A stretch of 64,000 bases of DNA from assembly GCF_900091435.1 (NCBI RefSeq), contig NZ_FMCS01000002.1, positions 496,001-560,000 on the forward strand. Direction: 5' to 3'. Each line of letters begins with the position of its first letter. Positions within the stretch are counted from its first letter, which is position 1. A model generated the notes under the pieces. That model saw only the letters and a program-made list of their open reading frames with translations. It made no database searches and had not been told where the DNA came from. Of the stretch, positions 25,126 through 35,005 are shown in pieces. The stretch comes from Micromonospora chaiyaphumensis (GTDB lineage Bacteria > Actinomycetota > Actinomycetes > Mycobacteriales > Micromonosporaceae). A program made the position numbers and the translations under genes.

Positions 25126-25865
25126 CGCTGCGTCGCGCTGGCGTACGCCTGCAGCGCCTCGTCGATCGTCCCGTCGACGGTCAACCGCCCGGCGTCGAGG
25201 TAGAGCCCCCGACGGCAGAACCGGGTGAGGTCCTTGTCGTTGTGTGACACCAGCACCAGCGTGCGCCCTTCCGCGAGAAGTCGCTCGATGGTCGCATAGC
25301 ACTTCGCGCGGAACTCCGCGTCCCCGACCGCGGTCACCTCGTCCACCAGCAGCACGGGGTGCGGCAGGTGGGCGATCACCGCGAAGCCCAGCCGCACCTT
25401 CATCCCCGACGAGTAGTGCCGGACCGAGGTGTCGATGGCACGTTCCACCTGCTCACCGGCGAACGAGACGATCTCGTCGAAGTGCCGCCGGAGGTACGCC
25501 GACGACAGCCCGTGCAGCCCGCCCACCAGGTAGAGGTTCTCCCGGCCGGTCAGGTCGCCGGAGAAACCGGCGGAGAGTTCCAGCAGCGGTGCGACCCGGC
25601 CGTGCACCCGGATCGCGCCCTCGTCGGGGATCAGCACCCCGGCGATCAGCCGCAGCAGCGTGCTCTTGCCGGTGCCGTTGCGCCCCACCACGCCGACCGT
25701 CTCGCCCGGCTCGATCCGGAACGAGACGTCCCGCAGGGGCCAGAACCGGCCGGCGTCCGGGTCGCGGGAGCCCCGGTGGATGAGCAGTTCCCGCAGCCGG
25801 AGCTGGCGGCGGCGGTTGCGGACGAACCGGATGCCGAGCCCGTCCGCCTCGATGATCGCCGCCAT
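25122..25865 (-). CDS. Polysaccharide/teichoic-acid ABC exporter ATPase (TagH/Wzt-like)
   Basis: A 247-residue ATPase. Walker A is GRNGTGKSTLLR; the signature is YSSGMKVRLGF, the YSSGM form characteristic of TagH/RfbE/Wzt exporters; Walker B is VLLVDEVTAVGD; the H-loop is LVSHN. The C-terminal carbohydrate-binding extension of some Wzt proteins is absent. It pairs with the permease directly upstream (stop and start codons adjacent) to export a lipid-linked polymer. Confidence 0.92.
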   Translation of the reverse strand: MAAIIEADGLGIRFVRNRRRQLRLRELLIHRGSRDPDAGRFWPLRDVSFRIEPGETVGVVGRNGTGKSTLLRLIAGVLIPDEGAIRVHGRVAPLLELSAGFSGDLTGRENLYLVGGLHGLSSAYLRRHFDEIVSFAGEQVERAIDTSVRHYSSGMKVRLGFAVIAHLPHPVLLVDEVTAVGDAEFRAKCYATIERLLAEGRTLVLVSHNDKDLTRFCRRGLYLDAGRLTVDGTIDEALQAYASATQR

Positions 25866-26693
25866 TCACAGTTCCTTGAGCACGGCCGGTTCGAGGCGGC
25901 GGAACGACCACCAGCCGACCGCGAACACCAGCAGGCTGCCCGCCACGGTGACGGTGAGCAGCCGGGCGTCGGGGAACTCGTCCGGGTACCAGATCGCGTG
26001 GTGCAGCTGGAAGATCCCGACCAGCGGGTTCAGCTCGTACGCGATCTTCAGCCAGGCCGGCATGCCCGAGTCCCGCACCAGGTTCAGCGGATAGATGATC
26101 GGGGTGGCGTAGAAGAGCACCCGGATGATCAGCCGCATGAAGCGCTCGATGTCGCGCATCAGCACGTTGCCCGCCGACAGCAGCAGCGCCAGCCCCACCA
26201 GCAGGACGAACTGCACCGCCACGGCCAGCGGCAGCGCGAGCAGGTTCCAGCCGGGGTGGATCCGGCCGTGCGCGGCGTAGAGGATCGCGATGGCGGCCAG
26301 GATGGGCAGGCCGGCGAGGTACTCGGCGAACCGGCCGGTGACCCGGCCGATCGGGAAGACCTGCCGGGGCAGGTTCATGGTGGTGATGAGCCGGGACTGC
26401 CCGGTCAGCGCGTTGGTCGCCTCGGTGAGCGCCGAGCTGGCCCACATCCAGGCGAAGATCCCGGTGATCAGGAACAGCGGGTACGACCCGGCCGCGTCGC
26501 CCAGGTGCCGCCGGGTCGCGCCGGAGTAGAGCACGCCGAAGACGAACCAGTAGATCAGGCCCATGCCGAGCGGCTCGATGAGCGACCAGAGGTAGCCCAG
26601 CACGGACTGCTGGTATTTCACCGCGAGATCGCGCCGGACCAGGATGCGCAGCGAGGTGCGGGCGGACCAGAGCGCGGCGACGCCGGACGTCAC
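25866..26693 (-). CDS. Polysaccharide/teichoic-acid ABC exporter permease (TagG/Wzm-like)
   Basis: A 275-residue permease. GTG 26693 is chosen because GAGGA lies about 8 nt upstream; GTG 26747 would add 18 residues and has its purine tract abutting the codon. The ABC-2 family start is visible (LVRRDLAVKYQQSVLGYLWS), followed by six membrane helices and the conserved NPLVGIFQLHHAIWY segment near residue 225. It is the first gene of the four-gene export operon and partners the ATPase downstream. Confidence 0.9.
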   Translation of the reverse strand: MTSGVAALWSARTSLRILVRRDLAVKYQQSVLGYLWSLIEPLGMGLIYWFVFGVLYSGATRRHLGDAAGSYPLFLITGIFAWMWASSALTEATNALTGQSRLITTMNLPRQVFPIGRVTGRFAEYLAGLPILAAIAILYAAHGRIHPGWNLLALPLAVAVQFVLLVGLALLLSAGNVLMRDIERFMRLIIRVLFYATPIIYPLNLVRDSGMPAWLKIAYELNPLVGIFQLHHAIWYPDEFPDARLLTVTVAGSLLVFAVGWWSFRRLEPAVLKEL

Positions 26694-26757
26694 CGTCCCA
26701 TCCTCGCCCCGGGTGTCCCGGCCCGGCGCACGGACGCGCCGGGTCACCCCTTCGGGT

Positions 26758-28128
<1,371 letters not shown>

Positions 28129-28432
28129 GGCTGCACTTTCCTCGCCGTCGTCCCCGTCGTGCGGGTCCGGCCCGGTGTGTGCCGCTCCCCGGTTCCGGGA
28201 GGCGGCGGGCGGCACCCGGGGTGTGGGCGCCCGACCGGCGAGCCTACCCTCCGCGCCTGCCGTCAACCCACCGTCACCGGCTGGCCGGCCGGTGAATCGG
28301 TCATGGACCGCCGGGGTAAAGCACCTACGGGTTCCCGGGTCGCCGATCCTCCTCGGGGCCGAGGGCGGGACGTGCACCCGTTCCTACCGTGGAATCAGCG
28401 CGGCGGATCGCCGCAGAAGTGGGAGTTCGACG
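28129..28432. other. Divergent intergenic region, sdaA / PspC gene
   Basis: A 304-bp gap between divergent genes. It contains an imperfect hairpin around 28171-28220 (GTGCCGC and GCGGCAC arms) and a GGGTAA box near 28313 that could be part of a stress-type promoter for the PspC gene, though no clear -35 was found. No open frame with convincing codon use and no riboswitch-like structure was seen. Confidence 0.35.
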
Positions 28433-28642
28433 ATGAGTCGCAAACTGGTCCGGCCCCGCCAGGGGCGCGTGTTCGCCGGCGTCTGCGCCGGCCTGGCCCA
28501 GCGGTTCGGCATGTCCGCCGGCCTGGTCCGGCTGCTGTTCCTGCTGTCGCTGCTGTTGCCCGGCACCCAGGTGATCGTCTATCTGATCCTCTGGGTCCTC
28601 ATGCCGAACGAGGATCGCTACCTCGCCACCATCCGCCACTGA
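28433..28642 (+). CDS. PspC-domain membrane protein
   Basis: A 69-residue protein starting at ATG 28433 after GGGAG. The PspC pattern is complete: KLVRPRQGRVFAGVCAGLAQ, FGMSAGLVRLLF, then one long transmembrane helix (LLLPGTQVIVYLILWVLMP). PspC proteins are envelope-stress sensors or effectors; short single-domain versions like this are common in actinobacteria. It converges on the DUF5666-like gene. Confidence 0.88.
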   Translation: MSRKLVRPRQGRVFAGVCAGLAQRFGMSAGLVRLLFLLSLLLPGTQVIVYLILWVLMPNEDRYLATIRH

Positions 28643-28667
28643 CCCGCCCGGCCGGGCCGGCGGACCG

Positions 28668-29279
28668 CTACTTCGCCGGCCCGGTCACGGTGGTCGCGGC
28701 GACCGTGCCGGCGGAGTTGGCCCCCTCCACGGTGACCGCGTCGCCGGCCTTCAGGTCCTTCAGCGCCCCGTCCCTGGCGAGCTTGATCGCGGTGTCACCG
28801 CTGGTCCGTACGGTCACCACGGTGCCGTCCGCGGTCTCCACGTAGAGGGTCGTGCCGTCGACGAGCTTCACCGTGCCGGTGGTGGTGCTCGCGCCGCCGG
28901 CGCCCGAGTTGCCGGTGTTCGGCGCGGCACCGCCCGGCGCCCCGGTCGGCATGCCGGCGGCCGCCGGTCCGCCCGGAAAGCCGAAGCCGCCCGCTCCCCG
29001 CTGCCCACGGCTGGCCGCGGTGGCCGGCCCGGCAGTCGATTCACCGTACGACTTCTGCACCTGGACACCGCCGAGGAAGCCGCCGGTCACGAGTACCAAC
29101 GCCCCGAGGTAGAGAGTTCCCCGGTTCCACCAGCGCCGGCCCGCCGCCGCGGCCAGGTCGCCCGCGAGCCCGTCGCCGCTGCCGGATCCGTCGGCCGGCG
29201 GTGTCAGATCAGGGCCCGGCCCGTCGGCGCCGCGGTGAACTCCCCGCCCCTGACGGCCCCACTTCACTGCTCTGGTCAT
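28668..29279 (-). CDS. Membrane-anchored DUF5666-like protein of the efflux operon
   Basis: A 203-residue protein; ATG 29279 follows GGGGAA. One transmembrane helix (about 51-73, NRGTLYLGALVLVTGGFLGG) separates a short cytoplasmic part from an extracytoplasmic Gly/Ala/Pro-rich linker and a C-terminal small beta domain (about 138-200: TVKLVDGTTLYVETADGTVV, then KDLKAGDAVTVEG), resembling DUF5666. It follows the MacB-like permease by 16 nt and is the last gene of that operon, so it may be an accessory envelope factor for the transporter. Confidence 0.72.
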   Translation of the reverse strand: MTRAVKWGRQGRGVHRGADGPGPDLTPPADGSGSGDGLAGDLAAAAGRRWWNRGTLYLGALVLVTGGFLGGVQVQKSYGESTAGPATAASRGQRGAGGFGFPGGPAAAGMPTGAPGGAAPNTGNSGAGGASTTTGTVKLVDGTTLYVETADGTVVTVRTSGDTAIKLARDGALKDLKAGDAVTVEGANSAGTVAATTVTGPAK

Positions 29280-29295
29280 GGTCACTTCCCCGAAG

Positions 29296-30519
29296 TCACT
29301 CGTAGCGGAGCGCGTCGATCGGCCGGAGGCCGGCGGCGCGGCTGGCCGGGACACTGCCGAAGAACAGCCCGATCGCGACCGAGACGCCGAGTGCCAGCGC
29401 GATCGAACTCGGCACGATCACCGGCTTGACGCCGACGACGGTGAACCGGCTGCCGATCAGCGCCGCCGCCACGCCCAGGCCACCACCGGTCAGGCTGAGC
29501 ATCGTCGCCTCGGCCAGGAACTGGGTGAGGATCACCCGGCGGGGTGCGCCCAGGGCCTTGCGAATGCCGATCTCCCGGGTCCGCTCGGTCACCGTGACCA
29601 GCATGATGTTCGTGATGCCGATCCCGCCGACCAGCAGGCTGATCCCCGCCACGGCGCCGAGCAGGACGGTGAAGGTGTCCGCCGTCTCGGACTGCGTCTC
29701 CAGCAGCTGGGACGCGTTCTGGATCCGGTAGGGGCTCGAATTCGGGTTCGAGCCGTTCCCGGAGCCGGTGGTGGAGACCTTGAGTCGCTGGTCGAGGATC
29801 GTGGCGATCTGCGCCTGGGCCTCGTCCACCCGGTCCGAGCCGGCGGCCTCGACGACGACGGAGCTGACCGGGCCGTACCCCGTCAACGTCTGCTGCACAG
29901 CGGTCAACGGCGCGATGGCGACGTCGTTGGCGTCCTGGAAGCCGGACGACGAACTCTTCTCCTCGAGTACGCCGACCACGGTGAACAGCGAGCCGCCGAC
30001 GGTCACCTCCGCGCCGACCGGCTCGACACCGGGGAAGAGTTCCTCGGCGACGGTCCGCCCGATCACCAGCACCCGCCGGCCCTGCGCGACGTCCTCCTCG
30101 GTGAACGCCGTACCGGTGCCGACCGGCGTGTTCGACGCACCGAAGTACGTCGGGTAGGTGCCGACGAACTGCTGCACCGAGTGGTCGGCACCCTGGTACG
30201 TGATGGTGGCCGAGGCGCTGACCACCGGCGACACCGACCGCACGTCCGGGGCCAGGACGGGATCCCGGAGCGCCTCGGCGGTCTCCACGGTGATCGCCGT
30301 GCTGCTGGCACCGCCGCGCGACGTGCTCTGCACCGTGAGCGTGTTGGTGCCCAGAGCGGCGATCCGGTCGGTGATCTGCTTGGCCGAGCCGTTGCCGACC
30401 GCGACCAGCAGGATCACCGCGCCGACGCCGATGAGGATGCCGAGCGTGGTCAGCGCCGAGCGCAGCTTGTTGGCGGTCACCCCGCGGACGGCGAACCGCA
30501 GGATCTCGAACAGATTCAC
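29296..30519 (-). CDS. MacB-type ABC transporter permease
   Basis: A 407-residue permease of the FtsX/MacB class: one N-terminal helix (LRSALTTLGILIGVGAVILLVA), a large extracytoplasmic domain (about 50-275), and three C-terminal helices with ITNIMLVTVTERTREIGIRKALGA, the hallmark of the family. The ATPase is a separate protein, as usual in Gram-positives. Its ATG overlaps the ATPase stop by 4 nt. With the adaptor and ATPase it would form a tripartite-like mechanotransmission exporter for peptides, drugs or lipoproteins. Confidence 0.9.
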   Translation of the reverse strand: MNLFEILRFAVRGVTANKLRSALTTLGILIGVGAVILLVAVGNGSAKQITDRIAALGTNTLTVQSTSRGGASSTAITVETAEALRDPVLAPDVRSVSPVVSASATITYQGADHSVQQFVGTYPTYFGASNTPVGTGTAFTEEDVAQGRRVLVIGRTVAEELFPGVEPVGAEVTVGGSLFTVVGVLEEKSSSSGFQDANDVAIAPLTAVQQTLTGYGPVSSVVVEAAGSDRVDEAQAQIATILDQRLKVSTTGSGNGSNPNSSPYRIQNASQLLETQSETADTFTVLLGAVAGISLLVGGIGITNIMLVTVTERTREIGIRKALGAPRRVILTQFLAEATMLSLTGGGLGVAAALIGSRFTVVGVKPVIVPSSIALALGVSVAIGLFFGSVPASRAAGLRPIDALRYE

Positions 30520-31322
30520 GGGATTCGCTCCATCGTGGCGGTCGGCTGGTCGAGCATCCGATCCGCACCGCCAGCCCCGGCCGGACCGTCCTGGCGAACG
30601 TCGGCGGAGATCTGCCCGTCGAAGAGCTTGATCAGCCGCCGCGCCCGGCTGCCCACCTCGGGCTCATGGGTGATCAGCACGATCGTCCGGCCGGCGGCGT
30701 TCAGCTCGTCGAAGATCGTCAGCATGTCCGCCGTCGAGCGGCTGTCCAGGTTGCCCGTGGGCTCGTCGGCGAGCACCAGCGCCGGCTCGGTGACCAGCGC
30801 CCGAGCTACCGCGACGCGCTGCTGCTGGCCGCCGGAGAGCTGGTTGGGCTCGTGGCCGGCCCGGCCGGCCAGGCCCACCATGTCCAGCGCGGCGAGCGCC
30901 CGGCGGCGGCGTTCGGCCGCCGGCACCCCGGCGTACGCCAGCGGCAGCTCGACGTTGGCCAGCGCGCTGGTCCTCGGGATCAGGTTGAACGCCTGGAAGA
31001 CGAAGCCGATCAGCCGGTTACGGACCAGCGCGAGCTGACGGTCGTTGAGCCGGCTGACGTCCACCCCGTCCAGCAGGTACCGGCCGGAAGTCGGCACGTC
31101 CAGACAGCCGACGATGTTCATCAGGGTCGACTTGCCGGATCCGGACGAGCCCATGATCGCCACGTAGTCGCCGCGTTCGACGACCAGGTTCACGCCACGC
31201 AGCGCGTGGACGGCCGCCTCGCCCTCGCCGTACACCTTCGTCAGTTCGCGGACGTCGAGCACCGGCGGGTGGCCGGACCCGGTCGACCGGTCATCCGCAC
31301 CGTTCCCCAGTGGCCCGATCAT
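30516..31322 (-). CDS. MacB/LolD-type ABC transporter ATPase
   Basis: A 268-residue ATPase. After a 20-residue N-terminal extension the domain begins LDVRELTKVYGEGEAAVHAL. Walker A is GSSGSGKSTLMN, the family-specific GFVFQAFNL Q-loop follows, signature LSGGQQQRVA, Walker B LVLADEPTGNLD, H-loop LITHE. These are diagnostic of the LolD/MacB branch. It overlaps both neighbours by 4 nt (adaptor upstream, permease downstream). Confidence 0.93.
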   Translation of the reverse strand: MIGPLGNGADDRSTGSGHPPVLDVRELTKVYGEGEAAVHALRGVNLVVERGDYVAIMGSSGSGKSTLMNIVGCLDVPTSGRYLLDGVDVSRLNDRQLALVRNRLIGFVFQAFNLIPRTSALANVELPLAYAGVPAAERRRRALAALDMVGLAGRAGHEPNQLSGGQQQRVAVARALVTEPALVLADEPTGNLDSRSTADMLTIFDELNAAGRTIVLITHEPEVGSRARRLIKLFDGQISADVRQDGPAGAGGADRMLDQPTATMERIP

Positions 31323-32539
31323 CGGCCCGCCCTGCCGCCGTTGATGCCGCCGCCGGTGAATCCGCCGCCACCCGGGAACCCGCCGCCCGGCGGGCCACCG
31401 CCGGGGAAACCGTTGTTGCCGTTGGTGCTGGTCGAGGAGGTCTTCAGGACGACCTGCTCCCCGACCTCCAGGCCGGACGTGATCTCCACGGCCTGGTCGC
31501 CCGTCAGCCCGACCTCGACGGTCCGGGTCACCTGTCGGCCGTTCTGCAGCACGGTCACGGTGTGCCGGTTGCCGACGGTCGTCAGTGCGGCCGAGTTGAC
31601 GTAGACGACGTCGTCCACCTGGCCGACCGTGGCCGACACCTCGACCGTCTGCCCGGCACGTACGCCGTCCGGCAGCCGGTCCAGGCTGAACACCACACCG
31701 TAGGTCACCACGTTGTTCGAGGTGCTCGCGTTCGGGTCGATCGAGGTCAGCTTGCCGGTGGCGGTCGCACCCGCCAACGCGTTCCAGGTGACGGTCGCCG
31801 CCTGGCCGACCTTCAACTTCGTCGCGTCCGCCTCGGCGACAGAGGCGGAGACCTCCAACCTGTTCAGGTCGGCAAGTTCGATGAAGCCGCCGGACGAGCC
31901 GCTCGACGACGAGGTGGAGCTGCTGTTGGTGGATCCGCTCGGCGCGCTGCCCCCGGAACTCCCGTTGCTGCTGCCGCTGGACCCGCCGCCGGAGGAACCG
32001 CCGACGCTGCCGTTGACCGCCACGACCGTACCGGCCATCGGTGCCTTGAGGACGCTGCCGTCAACCGCCTCCTGCGCCTCTTCGACCGCCAGCTCGGCGC
32101 TGGTCACCTGCGCCTCGGCGTCCGTCGTGTCGCTGTCGGCGTCGGTGGCCCGGTCGAGCGCCGCCTCGGCGGCGTCCAGATTCGCCTCGGCGGCCGTGAG
32201 CTGCCGCTTTGCCGAGGACGGATCCACCCGGGCCAGTACCGCACCCTTCTTGACCACGTCACCGACCTTGACCCGGATCTCGCTGACCGTGCCGGCGGTG
32301 GCGAACTCGGCGCTGGCCGTGACGGCGCTGCGCACGGTGCCGGAGGCGGAGACGGTGGAGGTCACCCTGCCCTGCGCGACGGCGACGGTCCGGGTGCCGG
32401 CGCTGCCCGCGGCGGCGCTGGACTCCGGCTTGACGAAGATGGTGTAGGCCCAGGTTCCGCCGGCGGCGATCGCCACCCCGAGTACGGCGTTGACGAGCAC
32501 CGCGGGGCGGCGCACGGAGGGCAGACGTCGCACAGGCAT
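31319..32539 (-). CDS. HlyD/MacA-type periplasmic adaptor with Ser/Gly-rich insert
   Basis: A 406-residue membrane-fusion protein. One N-terminal helix (about 12-33), a lipoyl-like half (VSEIRVKVGDVVKKGAVLARV), a short alpha-hairpin (about 115-165, many Ala/Glu), the second lipoyl half (VLKAPMAGTVVAVNGSVGG), then about 45 residues almost purely Ser/Gly/Asn before a beta-barrel. The C-terminus is Gly/Pro/Phe-rich (PGGGPPGGGFPGGG). It starts the efflux operon at ATG 32539; four phased repeats lie 22 nt upstream. Confidence 0.88.
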   Translation of the reverse strand: MPVRRLPSVRRPAVLVNAVLGVAIAAGGTWAYTIFVKPESSAAAGSAGTRTVAVAQGRVTSTVSASGTVRSAVTASAEFATAGTVSEIRVKVGDVVKKGAVLARVDPSSAKRQLTAAEANLDAAEAALDRATDADSDTTDAEAQVTSAELAVEEAQEAVDGSVLKAPMAGTVVAVNGSVGGSSGGGSSGSSNGSSGGSAPSGSTNSSSTSSSSGSSGGFIELADLNRLEVSASVAEADATKLKVGQAATVTWNALAGATATGKLTSIDPNASTSNNVVTYGVVFSLDRLPDGVRAGQTVEVSATVGQVDDVVYVNSAALTTVGNRHTVTVLQNGRQVTRTVEVGLTGDQAVEITSGLEVGEQVVLKTSSTSTNGNNGFPGGGPPGGGFPGGGGFTGGGINGGRAGR

Positions 32540-32561
32540 GGCGCTCAGCCTGGACCGCCGG

Positions 32562-32605
32562 GCTCGGAGCGAACCCGGGGTTAGCTCGGAGCAGGCTGGG
32601 AACCG
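32562..32605. promoter_or_regulatory. Array of four 11-bp phased repeats upstream of the MacA-like gene
   Basis: Units start at 32562, 32573, 32584 and 32595 (GCTCGGAGCGA, ACCCGGGGTTA, GCTCGGAGCAG, GCTGGGAACCG). The first and third share nine identical bases 22 bp apart. The array ends 22 nt before the adaptor ATG and overlaps the 3' end of the kinase gene. 11-bp phasing is the signature of tandem OmpR/PhoB-type regulator binding. Confidence 0.6.
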
Positions 32606-34161
32606 TGACCGCCGGCCCGGTCCCGGGCCGGCGCGGGACCGGCCGCGCCGACCGGCAGCAGGACCCGGAAGGTGGCGCCCCGACCCACGCCGGTGACCAG
32701 GCCGACCCGGCCGCCGTGGCTCTCCACGATCGCCGCCACGATGGCCAGGCCGAGCCCGGATCCGACCCCCCGGCCGCGGGTACGGCTGGCGTCGACCCGG
32801 TAGAGCCGCTCGAAGACGCGGCCGGCGTGCTCCGCCGGGATGCCCGGACCGGTGTCGGCGACCTCCAGCACCGCCAACCCGGCTGCGTCCAGTCGACCCA
32901 CCCGGACGGTTATCTCCGCCTCGGGTGGGGTGTGCTGCAGCGCGTTGGCCACCAGGTTGGTGGCCACCTGGCGGAGCCGGTGTTCGTCGCCGTGCACGGT
33001 CACCGGCTCGAACCCGCCGTCCTCGGGGCCGCCGTCTGCGTGTCCACTCTCCCCGGCACGCATGGTGGCCAGCCGGACCGGCCGGTCGGGCACCCGGGCA
33101 TGCGCGTCCCGGACGGTGTCGGCGGCGATCGCGAGCAGGTCGACCGGCGCACGCCGCTGCGGGCGGTGCAGATCCAGCCGGGCGAGCAGCAGCAGATCTT
33201 CGACGAGCACACCCATCCGGGCGGCCTCCGCCTCGATCCGGCTCATCGACTCGTCCAGCAGGGGGCCGGGCGGCGCACCACCCCGGCGGTACAGCTCGGC
33301 GAAGCCGCGGATCGAGGTGAGCGGCGTACGCAGCTCGTGGGAGGCGTCCGCGACGAACTGCCGCAGTCGCTGCTCGGAGGCGCTACGCGCGGCCATCTCG
33401 GCACCGATCCGGTCGAGCATGACGTTCAACGCGATGCCGAGCCGGCCGGGCTCGGTGTGCGGGTCCGTGTCCTCGACCCGGCGGGACAGGTCACCCGCGG
33501 TGATCTCCGCCGAGATCGATTCCATCCGCGTCAACGGTCGCAGCCCGATGCGCACCACCGAGGCCGCGACGAGGACGAGCACCAGGACCACGAGCAGCAT
33601 CACCGCGCCGTCGATGAGCAGCAACCCGTCGGCTGTCGCCTCGACGTCGCGCAGGGACTGCCCGGCGACGGCCAGCCCGCCGTCTCCGGTGGGTACGACG
33701 ATCACTCGCCAGTCGCTCCCGCCGTCCTCCGCGTCGACTGTGAACGGCCGCCGGTCGACGGCTCGCGCCAGCAGCTCGGCATGGCCGGGCAACTCCGGCG
33801 GCGAGAGATCCTCGGCGGAGAGCAGGCCAGGCAGCGCGGTGCCGTCCGCGCGGTAGATCAGCACCGCCTGTCCCGGGCCGCCGCCCGGGGGCCGTCCGGG
33901 TCGGGCGAAGCCCTGTCCCAGGTCGGGCGGGATCCCGTTCTGGTAGATCCGGGCCATGCGCGCCAACTGTTCGTCGACCCGGTCGGTGAGATAGGACCGG
34001 AGCAGCACCAGACCCGCGGTGTTCGCCACGATCAGGGCCACTGCGGCGAGTGTCGCGATCACCACCACCAACCGGGACCGCAGCGTCCAGTGACCCCACC
34101 GGCGCGGGAGTGGCAGCCGCCGCACCATGGCGGCAGCCGCCGGGCCCGGCGCCCGGCTCAC
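32581..34161 (-). CDS. Two-component sensor histidine kinase
   Basis: A 526-residue membrane kinase. A helix at about 31-54, an extracytoplasmic sensor of about 130 residues with a Gly/Pro/Arg-rich part, a second helix (about 180-203), then HAMP (VRIGLRPLTRMESISAEI). The phosphoacceptor His is in ADASHELRTPLTSIRGF; ATPase boxes are NLVANALQHTP, DTGPGIP and GSGLGLAI. GTG 34161 overlaps the regulator stop by 4 nt. It probably senses envelope stress and controls the flanking efflux genes (inference). Confidence 0.92.
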   Translation of the reverse strand: MSRAPGPAAAAMVRRLPLPRRWGHWTLRSRLVVVIATLAAVALIVANTAGLVLLRSYLTDRVDEQLARMARIYQNGIPPDLGQGFARPGRPPGGGPGQAVLIYRADGTALPGLLSAEDLSPPELPGHAELLARAVDRRPFTVDAEDGGSDWRVIVVPTGDGGLAVAGQSLRDVEATADGLLLIDGAVMLLVVLVLVLVAASVVRIGLRPLTRMESISAEITAGDLSRRVEDTDPHTEPGRLGIALNVMLDRIGAEMAARSASEQRLRQFVADASHELRTPLTSIRGFAELYRRGGAPPGPLLDESMSRIEAEAARMGVLVEDLLLLARLDLHRPQRRAPVDLLAIAADTVRDAHARVPDRPVRLATMRAGESGHADGGPEDGGFEPVTVHGDEHRLRQVATNLVANALQHTPPEAEITVRVGRLDAAGLAVLEVADTGPGIPAEHAGRVFERLYRVDASRTRGRGVGSGLGLAIVAAIVESHGGRVGLVTGVGRGATFRVLLPVGAAGPAPARDRAGGHGSQPAPS

Positions 34162-34886
34162 TCGTCCGTCGTCCGCGGCAGGCGCAGCGTGTAGCCCACC
34201 CCGCGCAGCGTGTGGATCAGGGGCGGGTCCCACCTGTCGATCTTCTTGCGCAGGTAGTAGACGTACGACTCGACGATCCGGCCGTCGCCGCCGAAGTCGT
34301 AGCCCCACACCCGGTCCATGATCTGTGCCTTGCTGACCACCCGGCCGGCGTTGAGGAGCAGGAAGCGCAGCAGCTTGAACTCGGTGGGGGACAGCTCGAT
34401 CAGCCGGCCGTCACGGCGCACCTCGTGGGCGTCATCGTCGAGTTCCAGGTCGGCGTAGCCCAGCACACCGCTGTCCGGATCGACCCGGCTCCGCCGGAGG
34501 ATGGCCCGGATGCGCAGCACCACCTCCTCCAGACTGAACGGCTTCGTGACGTAGTCGTCCGCGCCGGCGGTGAGTCCCGAGATCCGGTCTTCGACCGCGT
34601 CCCGCGCGGTCAGGAAGAGCACCGGTACCTGCCGGCCGTTGGCCGTGGCCCGCAGCCGCTGCGCCACGGCGAAGCCGTCGAGGTCCGGCATCATCACGTC
34701 GAGGACCACGAGATCCGGCTCGAACTCGGCGACGCTGGTCAGCGCCTCCCGCCCGCCGTTCGCCACCCGTACGTCAAAGTCGATCAGCCGCAGTGTGGCC
34801 GACAACAGGGCGGATATGTTCGGCTCGTCGTCCACCACGAGCACCCTGGCCGGCCGCCGGGCCTGCTCCCCTGCCAGTTGGCGCAC
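34158..34886 (-). CDS. OmpR/PhoB-family response regulator
   Basis: A 242-residue regulator. GTG 34886 follows AGGAGG at normal distance; longer in-frame starts are unlikely. Receiver: Asp19/Asp20 acidic pair, phosphoacceptor Asp63 in VLDVMMPDLDG, Thr in FLTAR, Lys in YVTKPF. Winged-helix DNA-binding domain about 145-238 with LSPTEFKLLRFLLLN and RVWGYDFGGDGRIVESYVYYLRKK (in parts). It pairs with the downstream kinase. Its probable operators are the two 11-bp repeat arrays in front of the flanking adaptor genes. Confidence 0.93.
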   Translation of the reverse strand: MRQLAGEQARRPARVLVVDDEPNISALLSATLRLIDFDVRVANGGREALTSVAEFEPDLVVLDVMMPDLDGFAVAQRLRATANGRQVPVLFLTARDAVEDRISGLTAGADDYVTKPFSLEEVVLRIRAILRRSRVDPDSGVLGYADLELDDDAHEVRRDGRLIELSPTEFKLLRFLLLNAGRVVSKAQIMDRVWGYDFGGDGRIVESYVYYLRKKIDRWDPPLIHTLRGVGYTLRLPRTTDE

Positions 34887-35005
34887 CGCTCTCCTCCTCG
34901 CCTCGGATCCCGGAGAATCTCTATCGGCGTCGGCTGAGAGCCACCTATGAATTACCCCTGCTCCCGCTGAGGCTCGGTGGGCGGTCGGCGCGTCGGTGCC
35001 GGCGG

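Noticed and set aside
28129-28432. Possible riboswitch upstream of sdaA
   Set aside because: Only generic GC hairpins; no recognisable aptamer, and the sdaA ribosome site lies directly upstream of its ATG.
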